Below, one piece after another: positions 32,270 to 42,327 of a DNA stretch of 64,000 bases (position 1 is the first letter of the stretch; each line of letters starts with the position of its first letter). Under the pieces are notes generated by a model. That model was given only the letters and a program-made list of their open reading frames with translations, searched no databases and was not told the origin of the DNA. The position numbers and the translations under genes were made by a program. The DNA is from Neorhizobium alkalisoli. Its GTDB lineage: Bacteria; Pseudomonadota; Alphaproteobacteria; Rhizobiales; Rhizobiaceae. The DNA lies in NCBI RefSeq assembly GCF_002968635.1, contig NZ_PVBN01000002.1, positions 1-64,000 of the forward strand. Direction: 5' to 3'.

Positions 32270-32908
32270 GTGAAGACCGTTCTCTGCTTCGGCGATTCGC
32301 TCACCTGGGGTTACGACCCGGAAGCACCCGGCCGGCATGCCATTGAGGACCGCTGGCCGAGCGTTCTGGGTGCGGCGCTCGGCGATCAGGTGACAATCAT
32401 TGCCGAAGGCCTGAACGGCCGCACGACCGGTTATGACGATCATCTCGCCGATTGCGACCGCAACGGCGTCAGAAATCTGCCGACCGTGCTGCATACCCAT
32501 ATGCCGCTCGATCTGGTGGTCGTCATGCTCGGCACCAACGACATGAAGCCGATGATCGCCGGCACCGCACATGCCGCGCGCGCCGGCGTTCAGCGGCTGG
32601 TGGCGCTGATCCGCCGGCACGACTATTCCTTCGAATACGAGGTGCCGGAGATCCTGATCGTTTCGCCGCCGCCGCTTTGCGAAACCGCCGACCCGGTGTT
32701 TTCGGCGATCTTCCGGGGCGGCATCGAGCAGTCCGCCATGCTCGCATCGCTATATCGCGATCTTGCGGACGATCTCGGTTGCGGCTTTTTCGACGCTGGA
32801 TCGGTCGCGAAGACGACGCCGATCGACGGCGTACATCTGACTGCGGAAAATACCCGTGCCATCGGACGCGGCCTCGAGCCCATCGTCCGGATGATGCTTG
32901 GGCTTTAG
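32270..32908 (+). CDS. SGNH/GDSL hydrolase (arylesterase-like)
   Basis: A 212-residue cytoplasmic hydrolase. Block I is VLCFGDSLTWGYDP with the catalytic Ser, block III is VMLGTNDMK, and block V is DGVHLTAENT with the catalytic Asp and His. It resembles arylesterases of the SGNH family, whose natural substrates are unclear. The GTG start at 32270 follows CTGGAGGGCGG; the open frame upstream overlaps pdhC. It sits between pdhC and lpdA, so it is co-transcribed with the pyruvate dehydrogenase genes. Confidence 0.9.
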   Translation: MKTVLCFGDSLTWGYDPEAPGRHAIEDRWPSVLGAALGDQVTIIAEGLNGRTTGYDDHLADCDRNGVRNLPTVLHTHMPLDLVVVMLGTNDMKPMIAGTAHAARAGVQRLVALIRRHDYSFEYEVPEILIVSPPPLCETADPVFSAIFRGGIEQSAMLASLYRDLADDLGCGFFDAGSVAKTTPIDGVHLTAENTRAIGRGLEPIVRMMLGL

Positions 32909-32967
32909 AGAAAATTCCAGAGGCGGGTCGCGTCAGGCTGGCCGCCCAATGAAAAGGCAGGAAAGCA

Positions 32968-34413
32968 ATGGCTCAGTCCTACGACGTCATCGTTATCGGC
33001 TCCGGTCCGGGAGGCTATATCGCCGCAATCCGCGCGAGCCAGCTCGGCATGAAAGTTGCTGTCGTCGAGCGCGAACATCTCGCCGGCATCTGCTCCAATT
33101 GGGGCTGCATCCCGACCAAGGCGCTGCTGCGCTCGGCCGATGTCATGCACACCGCGAGCCATGCCAAGGATTACGGCCTGACGCTCGAAGGCACGATCAA
33201 GCCGGACGTCAAGGCGATCGTCGCCCGTTCACGCGGCATCGCGCATCGCATGAACAACGGCGTCGGCTTCCTGTTCAAGAAGAACAAGGTCGATATCATC
33301 TGGGGCGAGGCTAAGGTCACCAAGCCCGGCGAGGTCGTCGTTTCCAAGCCGACCAAGAAGCCGGTCGAGCCGGTCGGCCCGGTGCCGAAGAATACGCTCG
33401 GTGAGGGCACCTATACCGCCAAGCACATCATCGTCGCCACCGGCGCCCGCCCTCGCGCGCTGCCAGGCATCGAGCCGGACGGCAAGCTGATCTGGACCTA
33501 TTTCGAGGCGATGAAGCCCGAGGAGATGCCGAAGTCGCTGCTTGTCATGGGTTCTGGCGCGATCGGCATCGAGTTCGCAAGCTTCTACCGCACCATGGGC
33601 GTCGACGTCACCGTCGTCGAGATCATGAGCCAGGTGATGCCGGTCGAGGACGCGGAGATCTCCGCCGTCGCCAAGAAGCAGTTCGAGCGCCAGGGCATGA
33701 AGATCCATCTGGAGGCGAAAGTCGCCAAGGTGGAGAAGGGTGCAAACTCGATCACCGCCCATGTCGAGAAGAAGGACGGATCGGTCGAGAAGATCACCGC
33801 CGACCGGATGATCTCGGCCGTCGGCGTGCAGGCCAATGTCGAGGGTATCGGCCTTGAGGCGATCGGCGTGAAGACCGACCGAGGCTTCATCGTCATCGAC
33901 GGCTACGGCAAGACCAACGTTCCGGGCATCTACGCGATCGGCGATGTCGCCGGCCCGCCGCTGCTCGCGCACAAGGCCGAACACGAAGCGGTCATCTGCG
34001 TCGAAAAGATTGCCGGCCTGCCGAACGTTCACCCGATGGACAAGCTGAAGATCCCGGGCTGCACCTATTGCAACCCGCAGGTCGCCTCTGTCGGTCTGAC
34101 GGAAACCAGGGCGAAGGCCGAGGGCCGCGATATCCGCGTCGGCCGCTTCCCCTTCGTGGCCAACGGCAAGGCAATCGCGCTCGGCGAGGACCAGGGGCTG
34201 GTGAAAACCATCTTCGACAGGAAGACCGGCGAGCTCATCGGCGCGCATATGGTCGGTGCGGAAGTGACGGAACTCATTCAGGGCTTCGTTGTCGCCATGA
34301 ACCTGGAGACGACGGAAGAGGAACTGATGCACACCATCTTCCCGCATCCGACGATTTCGGAAACGATGAAGGAAAGCGTGCTCGACGCCTATGGCCGGGC
34401 GCTGAACGCCTGA
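32968..34413 (+). CDS. lpdA: Dihydrolipoyl dehydrogenase (E3)
   Basis: A 481-residue flavoprotein disulfide oxidoreductase. FAD motif VIGSGPGGYIAAIRAS, redox-active Cys42 and Cys47 in GICSNWGCIPTK, NAD motif MGSGAIGIEFASF, and the C-terminal HPTISE catalytic histidine-glutamate pair. The disulfide region has SNW rather than the LNV common in 2-oxoglutarate-linked E3, as in PDH-linked rhizobial E3 proteins. An insertion of about 20 residues (TKKPVEPVGPVPKNTLGEG) precedes the conserved IIVATGARPR. It regenerates lipoyl groups of E2 and of PdhB. Confidence 0.95.
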   Translation: MAQSYDVIVIGSGPGGYIAAIRASQLGMKVAVVEREHLAGICSNWGCIPTKALLRSADVMHTASHAKDYGLTLEGTIKPDVKAIVARSRGIAHRMNNGVGFLFKKNKVDIIWGEAKVTKPGEVVVSKPTKKPVEPVGPVPKNTLGEGTYTAKHIIVATGARPRALPGIEPDGKLIWTYFEAMKPEEMPKSLLVMGSGAIGIEFASFYRTMGVDVTVVEIMSQVMPVEDAEISAVAKKQFERQGMKIHLEAKVAKVEKGANSITAHVEKKDGSVEKITADRMISAVGVQANVEGIGLEAIGVKTDRGFIVIDGYGKTNVPGIYAIGDVAGPPLLAHKAEHEAVICVEKIAGLPNVHPMDKLKIPGCTYCNPQVASVGLTETRAKAEGRDIRVGRFPFVANGKAIALGEDQGLVKTIFDRKTGELIGAHMVGAEVTELIQGFVVAMNLETTEEELMHTIFPHPTISETMKESVLDAYGRALNA

Positions 34414-34431
34414 TACTCAAGCATTGCGAAC

Positions 34432-34447
34432 GGGCGGGCTACCGCCC
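34432..34447 (+). terminator. Small hairpin after lpdA
   Basis: Perfect 6-bp GC stem GGGCGG / CCGCCC with loop GCTA, 18 bases after the lpdA stop codon, followed by ATATCTTCT. It is short, so it is probably a weak or partial terminator within the operon. Confidence 0.35.
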
Positions 34448-34482
34448 ATATCTTCTGAAACAACTTTGAACGGGGTAATATT

Positions 34483-34728
34483 ATGGGTGTGGGTTGGTTG
34501 GCGGCGATCATTATCGGCGGCCTGGCGGGATGGCTTGCGGGCAAGCTGATGGACGTCCGTTTCGGCATCTTCATGAACATCGTGATCGGCATTGTCGGCG
34601 CGATTCTGGCGAACGCCATTTTCACCCGCGCAGGCATCTATGTCGCCAGCGGATGGCTGGGTTACCTGGTCACGGGTTTCATCGGCTCGTGCATTTTGTT
34701 ATTCGTTGCCAAACTCGTCAGACGCTGA
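34483..34728 (+). CDS. GlsB/YeaQ/YmgE family small membrane protein
   Basis: An 81-residue protein with three predicted transmembrane helices and glycine-rich packing (IIGGLAGWLAGKLMD, VIGIVGAILANAIF, GFIGSCILLFVAKLV). This is the transglycosylase-associated/YeaQ family, induced by stress in some species; no biochemical function is established. It lies between lpdA and lipA and probably shares their transcript. The ATG is preceded by AACGGGG. Confidence 0.88.
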   Translation: MGVGWLAAIIIGGLAGWLAGKLMDVRFGIFMNIVIGIVGAILANAIFTRAGIYVASGWLGYLVTGFIGSCILLFVAKLVRR

Positions 34729-34767
34729 CGACATTCCGCGACAATCGCGGTTGAAAGCAGGTTCCTA

Positions 34768-35742
34768 ATGGTCACGATTCTCGACAGGACGACGGTAGGC
34801 GAGGAAAAGCGCGTGCGTCATCCGGAAAAGGCGCATCGTCCCGATACGGAGGTGATGCGCAAGCCGGACTGGATCCGCGTGCGGGCGCCGACCTCCAAGG
34901 GGTATGCCGAGACGCGTTCGATCGTGAAGGAAAACAAGCTCGTCACCGTCTGCGAGGAAGCCGGCTGCCCGAATATCGGCGAGTGCTGGGACAAGAAGCA
35001 CGCGACCTTCATGATCATGGGCGAGATCTGTACGCGCGCCTGCGCCTTCTGCAATGTGGCGACCGGCAAGCCGAACGCACTCGACATGGAGGAGCCGGAA
35101 AACGTCGCCAAGGCCGTCAGGCAGATGGGGCTTTCCCACGTCGTCATCACCTCGGTCGATCGTGACGATCTGGAGGACGGCGGCGCCGAACATTTCGAAA
35201 AGGTGATCTGGGCGATCCGCGCGGCCTCCCCGATGACCACCATCGAGATCCTCACCCCAGATTTCCTGAAGAAGCCGGGTGCATTGGAGCGTGTCGTGGC
35301 GGCCAGGCCCGACGTCTTCAACCACAATATGGAAACCGTCCCCGGCAACTATCTGACGGTCCGCCCCGGCGCTCGTTACTTCCACTCCATCCGGCTGCTG
35401 CAGCGGGTGAAGGAGCTGGATCCGACCATGTTCACCAAATCGGGCATCATGGTTGGCCTCGGCGAGGAGCGTAATGAAGTGCTGCAGCTCATGGACGATC
35501 TGCGCACCGCAGACGTGGATTTCCTGACCATCGGCCAATATCTGCAGCCGACGCGCAAGCACCACAAGGTGATGAGCTTCGTCACCCCGGAGGAGTTCAA
35601 GTCCTACGAGACGGTCGCCTATACCAAAGGTTTCCTGATGGTGGCGTCGAGCCCGCTGACCCGCTCATCGCACCATGCCGGCGACGATTTCGCGCGGTTG
35701 AAGGCTGCCCGCGAAAAGAAGCTCCTGGCTGCCGCCGAATAG
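34768..35742 (+). CDS. lipA: Lipoyl synthase
   Basis: A 324-residue radical SAM enzyme inserting sulfur at C6 and C8 of octanoyl groups. The auxiliary cluster cysteines are Cys62, Cys67 and Cys73 ([12 protein letters not shown]); the radical SAM cluster is Cys88, Cys92 and Cys95 (CTRACAFC). The conserved C-terminal serine region is [15 protein letters not shown]. It makes the cofactor used by PdhB and PdhC encoded just upstream. Confidence 0.96.
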   Translation: MVTILDRTTVGEEKRVRHPEKAHRPDTEVMRKPDWIRVRAPTSKGYAETRSIVKENKLVTVCEEAGCPNIGECWDKKHATFMIMGEICTRACAFCNVATGKPNALDMEEPENVAKAVRQMGLSHVVITSVDRDDLEDGGAEHFEKVIWAIRAASPMTTIEILTPDFLKKPGALERVVAARPDVFNHNMETVPGNYLTVRPGARYFHSIRLLQRVKELDPTMFTKSGIMVGLGEERNEVLQLMDDLRTADVDFLTIGQYLQPTRKHHKVMSFVTPEEFKSYETVAYTKGFLMVASSPLTRSSHHAGDDFARLKAAREKKLLAAAE

Positions 35743-35764
35743 GCGGCATGCCGGATTATTCGGC
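35734..35764. terminator. Hairpin spanning the convergent lipA and small-gene stop codons
   Basis: Outer arms GCCGAATA / TATTCGGC (35734-35741 and 35757-35764) enclose an inner palindrome CGGCATGCCG (35744-35753). Both convergent stop codons fall in or beside it. It could terminate transcription from either side, although U-tracts are absent. Confidence 0.5.
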
Positions 35765-35941
35765 CGCGTCGATCTTTTCGGTCTTGCTCTGGCCGCGCCG
35801 TCTTCCCCGCAGGGTGAAGCGCTGACCGCGTGCTTCGCCTTTCGCCATTTCAATGAGATAGGCAAGCATGGGGAGCTCGTTCATGTCGGCGAGCTGCTTT
35901 GCGGATTCGAGCAGCTTTATCATCTGAGAAAAATCGTCCAT
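35756..35941 (-). CDS. Small hypothetical protein
   Basis: A 61-residue frame starting MDDFSQMIKLLESAKQLADM: an amphipathic helical first half (residues 1-34) and a basic tail (RGQRFTLRGRRRGQSK) ending in an acidic TEKIDAAE. No known domain was recognised. The helix-like pattern, the ATG start and its position in an otherwise empty gap between lipA and the COQ10-like gene suggest a real gene; small proteins of this kind are common in rhizobia. Function unknown. Confidence 0.6.
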   Translation of the reverse strand: MDDFSQMIKLLESAKQLADMNELPMLAYLIEMAKGEARGQRFTLRGRRRGQSKTEKIDAAE

Positions 35942-36162
35942 GGATGCTTCGTTCGATTACGCCAGTGGGTCGCTTGAGTGTGCTCATTGTACGCGTGATT
36001 TGCGGCAATGCACCATTGAGTTCGAAATAGCACATTAAATTCCGTTAATCAGAATTTGTTTGCCTAGAGGAGAGACTGGGGCCGCCCGTCCCGGTGTTGA
36101 AATCCCGGCGCCAGATGCGCGAACTCCTTGATCTTCTGGAAGCGCGCGCTTAACTGCGGATC

Positions 36163-36618
36163 ATGCCAAAGTTCGAAATCCACCGCCCCGTGAAGCATAG
36201 CGCCGACCAGATGTACGCGCTCGTTGCCGATGTCGAGAAATATCCGGAATTCCTGCCGCTCTGTGAAGCGCTGGCAATCCGGTCCAGCAAGGAGCGCGAC
36301 GGCAAGACGCTTCTGGTTGCCGATATGACGGTCGGCTACAAGGCGATACGCGAGACTTTCACGACCCAGGTTCTGCTCAATCCGGCCGAGCGCGCGATCG
36401 ACGTCAAATACATCGAGGGACCGTTCAAATATCTCGACAATCGCTGGCGCTTCGCCCCCCCGGCGGATGGTTCTTCGGCCGGCTGCGTGGTGCATTTCTT
36501 CATCGACTACGAGTTCAAGAGCATGATTCTCGGCGCCCTGATGGGGTCGATGTTCGACCGCGCTTTCCGAATGTTCGCAGAAGCCTTCGAGAAGCGTGCG
36601 GATAAAATCTACGCCTGA
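36163..36618 (+). CDS. COQ10/RatA-like START-domain protein
   Basis: A 151-residue single START/polyketide-cyclase domain (PKFEIHRPVKHSADQMYALVADVEKYPEFLPLCEAL to the C-terminal helix MLGSMFDRAFRMFAEAFEKRA-type segment). In alphaproteobacteria such proteins are related to COQ10, which binds ubiquinone; enterobacterial relatives are named RatA. Here a role in quinone handling is more likely than toxin activity. Its 3' end overlaps the convergent cinA gene by 10 bases. Confidence 0.88.
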   Translation: MPKFEIHRPVKHSADQMYALVADVEKYPEFLPLCEALAIRSSKERDGKTLLVADMTVGYKAIRETFTTQVLLNPAERAIDVKYIEGPFKYLDNRWRFAPPADGSSAGCVVHFFIDYEFKSMILGALMGSMFDRAFRMFAEAFEKRADKIYA

Positions 36619-37127
36619 TTTGCCGGGTTCGTACTGGCGGCGTCGATCAGCATCTCCAGCGCGGTTCTGACAGTTGCGAGACGCACCGCCGTTCGGCCGA
36701 TATCGCCGTAGCGCATCTCGCGGTGGAAAGTGATACCGGAGCGGTTTCTTGCGGCAAGATGCACCAGGCCGATCGGCTTGTCTGCCGATCCGCCGCTAGG
36801 CCCGGCGATGCCCGTCACCGCGACGGCAAGGGTTGCCCTCGATCGGAACAGCGCGCCATGCACCATCTGCAGCGCCGTTTCCCTGGACACCGCGCCGAAA
36901 GCGGCCAATGTCGCTTCGGTAACGCCGAGCATATCCATCTTCGCCTGGTTGGTGTAGGTGACGAAGCCGCGGTCGACGACGGCCGAAGAGCCGGATATTT
37001 CGGTCAGTGCGCCGGCGATCAGTCCGCCCGTGCAGGACTCGGCCGTTGAGACCATCAGCCCGCGCGCGGAAAAGTCGGCGACGATCCTCCTTGCCTGATC
37101 TTCGATGTCGGCGGGAAACAGGGTCAC
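36609..37127 (-). CDS. CinA-family protein, NMN amidohydrolase (PncC type)
   Basis: A 172-residue protein consisting only of the CinA C-terminal domain: [40 protein letters not shown] and [21 protein letters not shown]. Stand-alone forms deamidate nicotinamide mononucleotide (pyridine nucleotide recycling). The start is a GTG at 37127, which overlaps the ispDF stop codon by GTGA, so the two are coupled. The open frame further upstream lies inside ispDF. Confidence 0.9.
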   Translation of the reverse strand: MTLFPADIEDQARRIVADFSARGLMVSTAESCTGGLIAGALTEISGSSAVVDRGFVTYTNQAKMDMLGVTEATLAAFGAVSRETALQMVHGALFRSRATLAVAVTGIAGPSGGSADKPIGLVHLAARNRSGITFHREMRYGDIGRTAVRLATVRTALEMLIDAASTNPANQA

Positions 37128-38317
37128 CCGGCATCCCCCCGATAGACGACCGTCGCGGTTGCGATCGCTGCGATGCCCTCGCGGCGGCCGACAAAACCGA
37201 TCTTCTCGTTGGTCGTCGCCTTGACCGAGCAGCGGTTCAGGGAAATGCCGAGTATCTCGGCAAGATTTTCGCGCATCTCCTGTCGGTGCGGGGCAATCTT
37301 CGGAGCTTCGGCAATCAGCGAGATATCCGCATTCATGATCGTGCCACCCCGTTCTCGTACCACCTTTGCGGCATGATCCAGGAAGATCCTGGAGGGTGCA
37401 CCCCGCCACTGCATGTCGGAGGGCGGGAAATGGTCGCCGATGTCGCCGGCGCCGCAGGTGGCGAGCAGGGCGTCGGTGAGCGCATGCATGGCGACGTCGG
37501 CGTCCGAATGGCCGACGAGCCTCTGATCGTGGGGAATGAAGACGCCGCAGAGCGTCACGCCGTCGCCGGGCTCGAGCTGATGCACATCGTAGCCGTTGCC
37601 GGTGCGCACGTCGGGCAGCGGGTGGTGCGAGAGTTTTTCGTCGGCCATGGCGATATCCCGCTTCACGGTAAGTTTGATGTTGTCGGCGGAACCCTCCACC
37701 AGCATGACCGGCAGGCCTGCCCATTCGGCAATCGAGGCATCGTCGGTGAAATCGTCGCGGCGCAGCGCAGCCGCCTTTTCGTGGGCGGTACGGATCGAGG
37801 AGAGGACAAAGCTCTGCGGCGTCTGCGCGGCAAAAAGCCCGGCACGCGGCACCGTCTCGTGAACCAGGTGGTCAGGCCCGCCTCGTTTCAGCGTGTCGGT
37901 CACGGGCATGGCGGGCAGAACGCCTTCCTGTCCGCCATCGAGCGATTCGGCGACCCGATCAAGAAGCGTATGATCCACGAACGGCCGCGCGGCGTCGTGG
38001 ATCATAACATGGGTGGCCTCGGTCGCTGACAAAGCTCTGAGACCCTCGTACACAGAACGCTGCCGGGTATCGCCTCCGAAGGTTGTCACGAACCGCTCTG
38101 CACCCGAAAGCTCGGCGACGGCCGCAGCAAACAGCGCTTCGTCGTCCGGATGTATGACGACCACGATCGGGCCGCTCCGCGACCAGCTGAGAAACCGTTC
38201 GAGCGTATGGGCGATCACCGGCCTTTTCCCGATGCGCCGGTATTGCTTCGGCCCGTCTTCCGCCGATCCTGCCCGTTCGCCGCGGCCTGCGGCTACGATG
38301 ATGATGCCGATTGTCAT
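37124..38317 (-). CDS. ispDF: Bifunctional IspD/IspF isoprenoid enzyme
   Basis: A 397-residue fusion for the MEP pathway. The N-terminal IspD part (MEP cytidylyltransferase) shows [13 protein letters not shown] and [12 protein letters not shown]; the C-terminal IspF part, from about residue 235, shows [11 protein letters not shown] with zinc ligands DVH, then [18 protein letters not shown] and [17 protein letters not shown]. Fused IspDF is typical of alphaproteobacteria and couples steps 2 and 4. The ATG at 38317 is chosen over a GTG 15 bases upstream. Confidence 0.95.
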   Translation of the reverse strand: MTIGIIIVAAGRGERAGSAEDGPKQYRRIGKRPVIAHTLERFLSWSRSGPIVVVIHPDDEALFAAAVAELSGAERFVTTFGGDTRQRSVYEGLRALSATEATHVMIHDAARPFVDHTLLDRVAESLDGGQEGVLPAMPVTDTLKRGGPDHLVHETVPRAGLFAAQTPQSFVLSSIRTAHEKAAALRRDDFTDDASIAEWAGLPVMLVEGSADNIKLTVKRDIAMADEKLSHHPLPDVRTGNGYDVHQLEPGDGVTLCGVFIPHDQRLVGHSDADVAMHALTDALLATCGAGDIGDHFPPSDMQWRGAPSRIFLDHAAKVVRERGGTIMNADISLIAEAPKIAPHRQEMRENLAEILGISLNRCSVKATTNEKIGFVGRREGIAAIATATVVYRGDAG

Positions 38318-38485
38318 GGAGTTGTCGTCCACGCGCCGTACCCATTTCTGCGTTCCGAAGGATTGACAGGGCGAGAACTATAGAATGAAAAGCGGCTTTT
38401 CCAGCAGGCCGCTCAAAAATAACGCAGTTCCGGAATTGCTCTTGGCAAACGCTTCGGGACTGAATAAAAATAGTGCAGCAATCCA

Positions 38486-39505
38486 ATGTGCCCGAAAGAT
38501 CATCATTTGCATTTTCAAGATCTCGCCAACTCCTTCCACATCGGGCCCGTAGCCATTCGCAACCGTGTGGTCCTGGCGCCGATGTCCGGAGTTACGGATC
38601 TGCCGTTCCGGCGGCTCGCCTGGCGTTTCGGGGCCGGCCTGGTCGTGACCGAGATGGTTGCCAGCCGCGAACTGGTGCTGAACCGCGGCGAGTCCTGGGC
38701 CCGGCTGAAGCGAGCCGGCATTTCTCCGCATATGGTCCAGCTCGCCGGCCGCGAGGCTCGCTGGATGGCCGAGGCCGCGAAGATTGCCGCCGACAACGGC
38801 GCCGACATCATCGACATCAACATGGGCTGCCCGGCCAAGAAGGTCACCGGCGGTTATTCCGGTTCGGCGCTGATGCGTGATCCGGATCTCGCCCTGTCGC
38901 TGATCGAGGCGACGGTCAATGCGGTCGATGTCCCGGTGACGCTCAAGATGCGGCTTGGTTGGGACGAAAACTCCATCAACGCACCGGATATCGCTCGCCG
39001 TGCCGAGGACGCCGGCATCCAGCTCGTGACGATCCATGGCCGAACCCGCATGCAGTTCTATGAGGGCAGGGCGGATTGGAACGCGATCCGTCTGGTGCGC
39101 GACGCGGTCTCGATCCCGCTGATCGCCAACGGCGACGTCGAAACGCCGGAAGATGCCGCCGGCATTCTGGAGCGTTCGGGTGCCGATGCGGTCATGGTCG
39201 GAAGAGGCGCGCAAGGACGTCCCTGGCATATCGGCTGGCTCGCCGGCCACGCGGCACCTTCGCAGCCGGAAATCGCCGGTCTTGTCGTCGAACATTATGA
39301 AGCGATGCTGGAGCTTTACGGCCGCGAGGCCGGGTTGCGCCATGCACGCAAACATCTCGGTTGGTATCTCGATCGCTTTGCGCCGGATCTGCCGACCGGA
39401 GAAAAGGCCGCCATCATGATTTCCAAGGACCCGGCTGAGGTCGCACGCCGGATGACCGCAGCGCTGACCGGAAACACGGCTGTCGGGCGCAAGGAGGCTG
39501 CATGA
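38486..39505 (+). CDS. dusB: tRNA-dihydrouridine synthase (NifR3/DusB type)
   Basis: A 339-residue FMN-dependent TIM barrel. Motifs: [25 protein letters not shown] near the N-terminus, the catalytic cysteine in [20 protein letters not shown], and [12 protein letters not shown]. It reduces specific uridines in tRNA. In rhizobia this gene (nifR3 or orf1) heads the ntrBC operon. Its stop overlaps the ntrB start by 4 bases, so expression with ntrBC is certain to be linked. Confidence 0.94.
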   Translation: MCPKDHHLHFQDLANSFHIGPVAIRNRVVLAPMSGVTDLPFRRLAWRFGAGLVVTEMVASRELVLNRGESWARLKRAGISPHMVQLAGREARWMAEAAKIAADNGADIIDINMGCPAKKVTGGYSGSALMRDPDLALSLIEATVNAVDVPVTLKMRLGWDENSINAPDIARRAEDAGIQLVTIHGRTRMQFYEGRADWNAIRLVRDAVSIPLIANGDVETPEDAAGILERSGADAVMVGRGAQGRPWHIGWLAGHAAPSQPEIAGLVVEHYEAMLELYGREAGLRHARKHLGWYLDRFAPDLPTGEKAAIMISKDPAEVARRMTAALTGNTAVGRKEAA

Positions 39506-40647
39506 GTTCGCGGGTGCAAGATTCGGCAAGCGGCAATGCGCTCGCCATGGCCGTCCTCAATTCGGTCCAGAATCCGGTGATTCTCGTTGACGCCGAGGGC
39601 AGGGTCGCCTTCGCCAACTGGGAGGCGGAGGCCTTCTTCGGCTCCAGCGCGGCGCATCTCGCCAAGAACGAAATTTCCACCTTCATTCCCTTCGGCAGTC
39701 CTCTTCTCGCGCTGATCGATCAGGTGCGCGAGCGCAAGGCCCCCGTCAACGAATACAGGGTCGACCTGTCCTCGCCGCGCCTTGGCCAGGAAAAGCTGGT
39801 GGACCTCTATGTCGCACCGGTGGTGAGCGAGCCGGGGTCGGTCGTCGTGGTCTTCCAGGAACGCTCCATGGCGGACAAAATCGACCGCCAGCTGACCCAT
39901 CGTGCCGCCGCTCGATCGGTGACGGGTCTGGCGTCCATGCTGGCGCACGAGATCAAGAACCCGCTGTCGGGCATCCGCGGCGCAGCCCAGCTCCTCGAGA
40001 CCTCGGTCCCGGACGACGACAGGGCGCTGACGCGGCTGATCTGCGACGAGACGGACCGCATCGTTTCGCTGGTCGACCGCATGGAGGTATTTTCCGACGA
40101 ACGCCCGGTAGACCGGGTGCCGCTGAATATCCATTCCGTCCTCGATCATGTGAAGGCCGTGGCAAAAGCCGGTTTCGCCCGCGAGATCAAGATTTCCGAA
40201 ATGTACGATCCGTCGCTGCCGCCGGTCTATGCGAACCGCGACCAGCTCGTGCAGGTCTTCCTGAACCTCATCAAGAATGCCGCGGAAGCCGTCGGCGATC
40301 AGCCGGATGGTGAGATCATGCTGACGACCGCCTATCGTCCCGGCATCAAACTCTCTGTCGCCGGTACGCGGGAGAAGATTTCGCTGCCGCTCGAATTCTG
40401 CGTCATCGACAACGGTCCCGGCGTGCCGACCGATTTGCTGCCGCATCTTTTTGATCCCTTTATCACGACCAAGACCAATGGGTCCGGTCTCGGCCTTGCC
40501 CTGGTTGCCAAGATCATCGGTGCGCATGGCGGCATCGTCGAATGCGACAGCCAGGCGCGCCGCACCACCTTCCGCGTTCTGATGCCCATGCACAAGGAAG
40601 AGGCCGCGGACGGCCGCTCCTTGAACTCCACAGGAAGTGAAAAATGA
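39502..40647 (+). CDS. ntrB: Nitrogen regulation sensor histidine kinase NtrB
   Basis: A 381-residue cytoplasmic kinase. PAS domain at about residues 15-115 ([21 protein letters not shown]), DHp helix with phosphorylated His149 in [15 protein letters not shown], and an HATPase domain ([33 protein letters not shown]). It responds to PII protein and phosphorylates or dephosphorylates NtrC. Overlaps: 4 bases with dusB, 4 with ntrC. Confidence 0.95.
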   Translation: MSSRVQDSASGNALAMAVLNSVQNPVILVDAEGRVAFANWEAEAFFGSSAAHLAKNEISTFIPFGSPLLALIDQVRERKAPVNEYRVDLSSPRLGQEKLVDLYVAPVVSEPGSVVVVFQERSMADKIDRQLTHRAAARSVTGLASMLAHEIKNPLSGIRGAAQLLETSVPDDDRALTRLICDETDRIVSLVDRMEVFSDERPVDRVPLNIHSVLDHVKAVAKAGFAREIKISEMYDPSLPPVYANRDQLVQVFLNLIKNAAEAVGDQPDGEIMLTTAYRPGIKLSVAGTREKISLPLEFCVIDNGPGVPTDLLPHLFDPFITTKTNGSGLGLALVAKIIGAHGGIVECDSQARRTTFRVLMPMHKEEAADGRSLNSTGSEK

Positions 40648-42095
40648 CTGCCACGATCCTAGTCGCCGACGACGACGCGGCCATCCGGACAGTTCTGAAC
40701 CAGGCTCTGACCAGGGCAGGCTACGATGTGCGCATCACCTCGAACGCCGCCACTCTCTGGCGCTGGATTTCGGCCGGCGAGGGCGATCTGGTCGTTACCG
40801 ATGTGGTCATGCCGGACGAGAACGCCTTCGACCTTCTGCCGCGCATCAAGAAGTCGCGTCCGGAGCTGCCGGTCCTTGTCATGAGCGCCCAGAACACCTT
40901 CATGACGGCGATCAAGGCTTCCGAAAAGGGCGCCTATGATTACTTGCCCAAGCCCTTCGATCTTACCGAGCTGATCGCCATTATCGGCCGGGCGCTCGCC
41001 GAGCCGAAGCGCAAACCCGCCCGCCTCGACGACGACACGCAGGACGGCATGCCGCTCGTCGGCCGCTCGGCCGCCATGCAGGAAATCTACCGGGTCCTTG
41101 CCCGTCTGATGCAGACGGACCTGACGCTGATGATCACCGGCGAGTCCGGCACCGGCAAGGAACTGGTGGCGCGCGCGCTGCACGACTACGGCAAGCGCCG
41201 CAACGGCCCGTTCGTCGCGATCAACATGGCCGCCATTCCGCGCGACCTGATCGAATCGGAGCTTTTCGGCCATGAAAAGGGGGCCTTCACCGGCGCCCAA
41301 AGCCGCTCGACCGGCCGGTTTGAGCAGGCCGAAGGGGGCACCCTCTTCCTCGACGAGATCGGCGACATGCCGATGGATGCGCAGACTCGTCTTCTGCGCG
41401 TCCTGCAGCAAGGCGAATACACCACCGTCGGCGGCCGCACGCCGATCCGTACCGACGTGCGGATCGTCGCGGCGACCAACAAGGATCTGAAACAGCTCAT
41501 CAACCAGGGTCTCTTCCGCGAAGACCTCTACTACCGCCTGAACGTCGTGCCGCTGCGCCTGCCGCCTTTGCGCGATCGCGCCGAGGATATCCCGGACCTC
41601 GTCCGCCATTTCATGCAGATGGCCGAGAAGGAAGGCCTGGATGCCAAGCGCTTCGACAGCGAGGCCCTGGACCTGATGAAGGCCTATGCATGGCCGGGCA
41701 ATGTGCGTGAGCTGGAAAACCTCGTCCGTCGTCTGATGGCGCTTTACCCGCAGGATGTTATCACCCGGGAGATTATCGAGTCGGAGCTGCGCTCCGAAGT
41801 GCCGGACAGCCCGATCGATAAGATGGGAGCACGCACCGGTTCTCTGACGATTGCCCAGGCGGTCGAGGAAAACATGCGGACCTATTTCTCGAGCTTCGGC
41901 GACAATCTGCCGCCGCCCGGCCTCTACGACCGGGTCCTGACGGAAATGGAATATCCGCTCATCCTTGCCGCCCTTACCGCCACCCGTGGCAACCAGATCA
42001 AGGCGGCCGATTTGCTCGGTCTCAACCGCAACACCCTCCGCAAGAAGATTCGCGAACTCGGCGTCTCTGTCTACCGCAGCTCCCGGGGTGCCTGA
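40644..42095 (+). CDS. ntrC: Nitrogen regulation response regulator NtrC
   Basis: A 483-residue sigma-54 activator. Receiver domain with phospho-acceptor Asp53 ([10 protein letters not shown]), AAA+ domain with Walker A GESGTGKE, the sigma-54-contacting GAFTGA loop ([13 protein letters not shown]) and Walker B LFLDEIGD, and a Fis-type HTH at the C-terminus ([21 protein letters not shown]). It activates nitrogen assimilation genes under nitrogen limitation. Confidence 0.96.
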   Translation: MTATILVADDDAAIRTVLNQALTRAGYDVRITSNAATLWRWISAGEGDLVVTDVVMPDENAFDLLPRIKKSRPELPVLVMSAQNTFMTAIKASEKGAYDYLPKPFDLTELIAIIGRALAEPKRKPARLDDDTQDGMPLVGRSAAMQEIYRVLARLMQTDLTLMITGESGTGKELVARALHDYGKRRNGPFVAINMAAIPRDLIESELFGHEKGAFTGAQSRSTGRFEQAEGGTLFLDEIGDMPMDAQTRLLRVLQQGEYTTVGGRTPIRTDVRIVAATNKDLKQLINQGLFREDLYYRLNVVPLRLPPLRDRAEDIPDLVRHFMQMAEKEGLDAKRFDSEALDLMKAYAWPGNVRELENLVRRLMALYPQDVITREIIESELRSEVPDSPIDKMGARTGSLTIAQAVEENMRTYFSSFGDNLPPPGLYDRVLTEMEYPLILAALTATRGNQIKAADLLGLNRNTLRKKIRELGVSVYRSSRGA

Positions 42096-42327
42096 GTTAA
42101 GTTGTTGAAGCAAGACCGGACTTTGTTCCGGCTGCTTGACAGGAATGGTTCATCGTTGCATTTTCGCCACAATGCGTTGCTTAAAGGCCACGCAGGGCTT
42201 GGGGTTTGCTCTTGGAGTGGCGGCTCTTGATGGGGTAGCCGAGCCGTACGGGAAGGTTCTGTCGCTTCGTCCGGTTTTTCCGGGCTGAAACGATCTCCCG
42301 CGAGGACTTGGAGATCGGAGTTATCTA

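Noticed and set aside
36163-36618. RatA toxin of a type II toxin-antitoxin pair
   Set aside because: No ratB-like partner is adjacent, and START proteins of this type in alphaproteobacteria fit the COQ10 quinone-binding role better.
42096-42327. A possible sigma-54 promoter in the gap before ntrY
   Set aside because: The GGCCACG...CTTGG region departs from TGGCAC-N5-TTGC at key bases and spacing.
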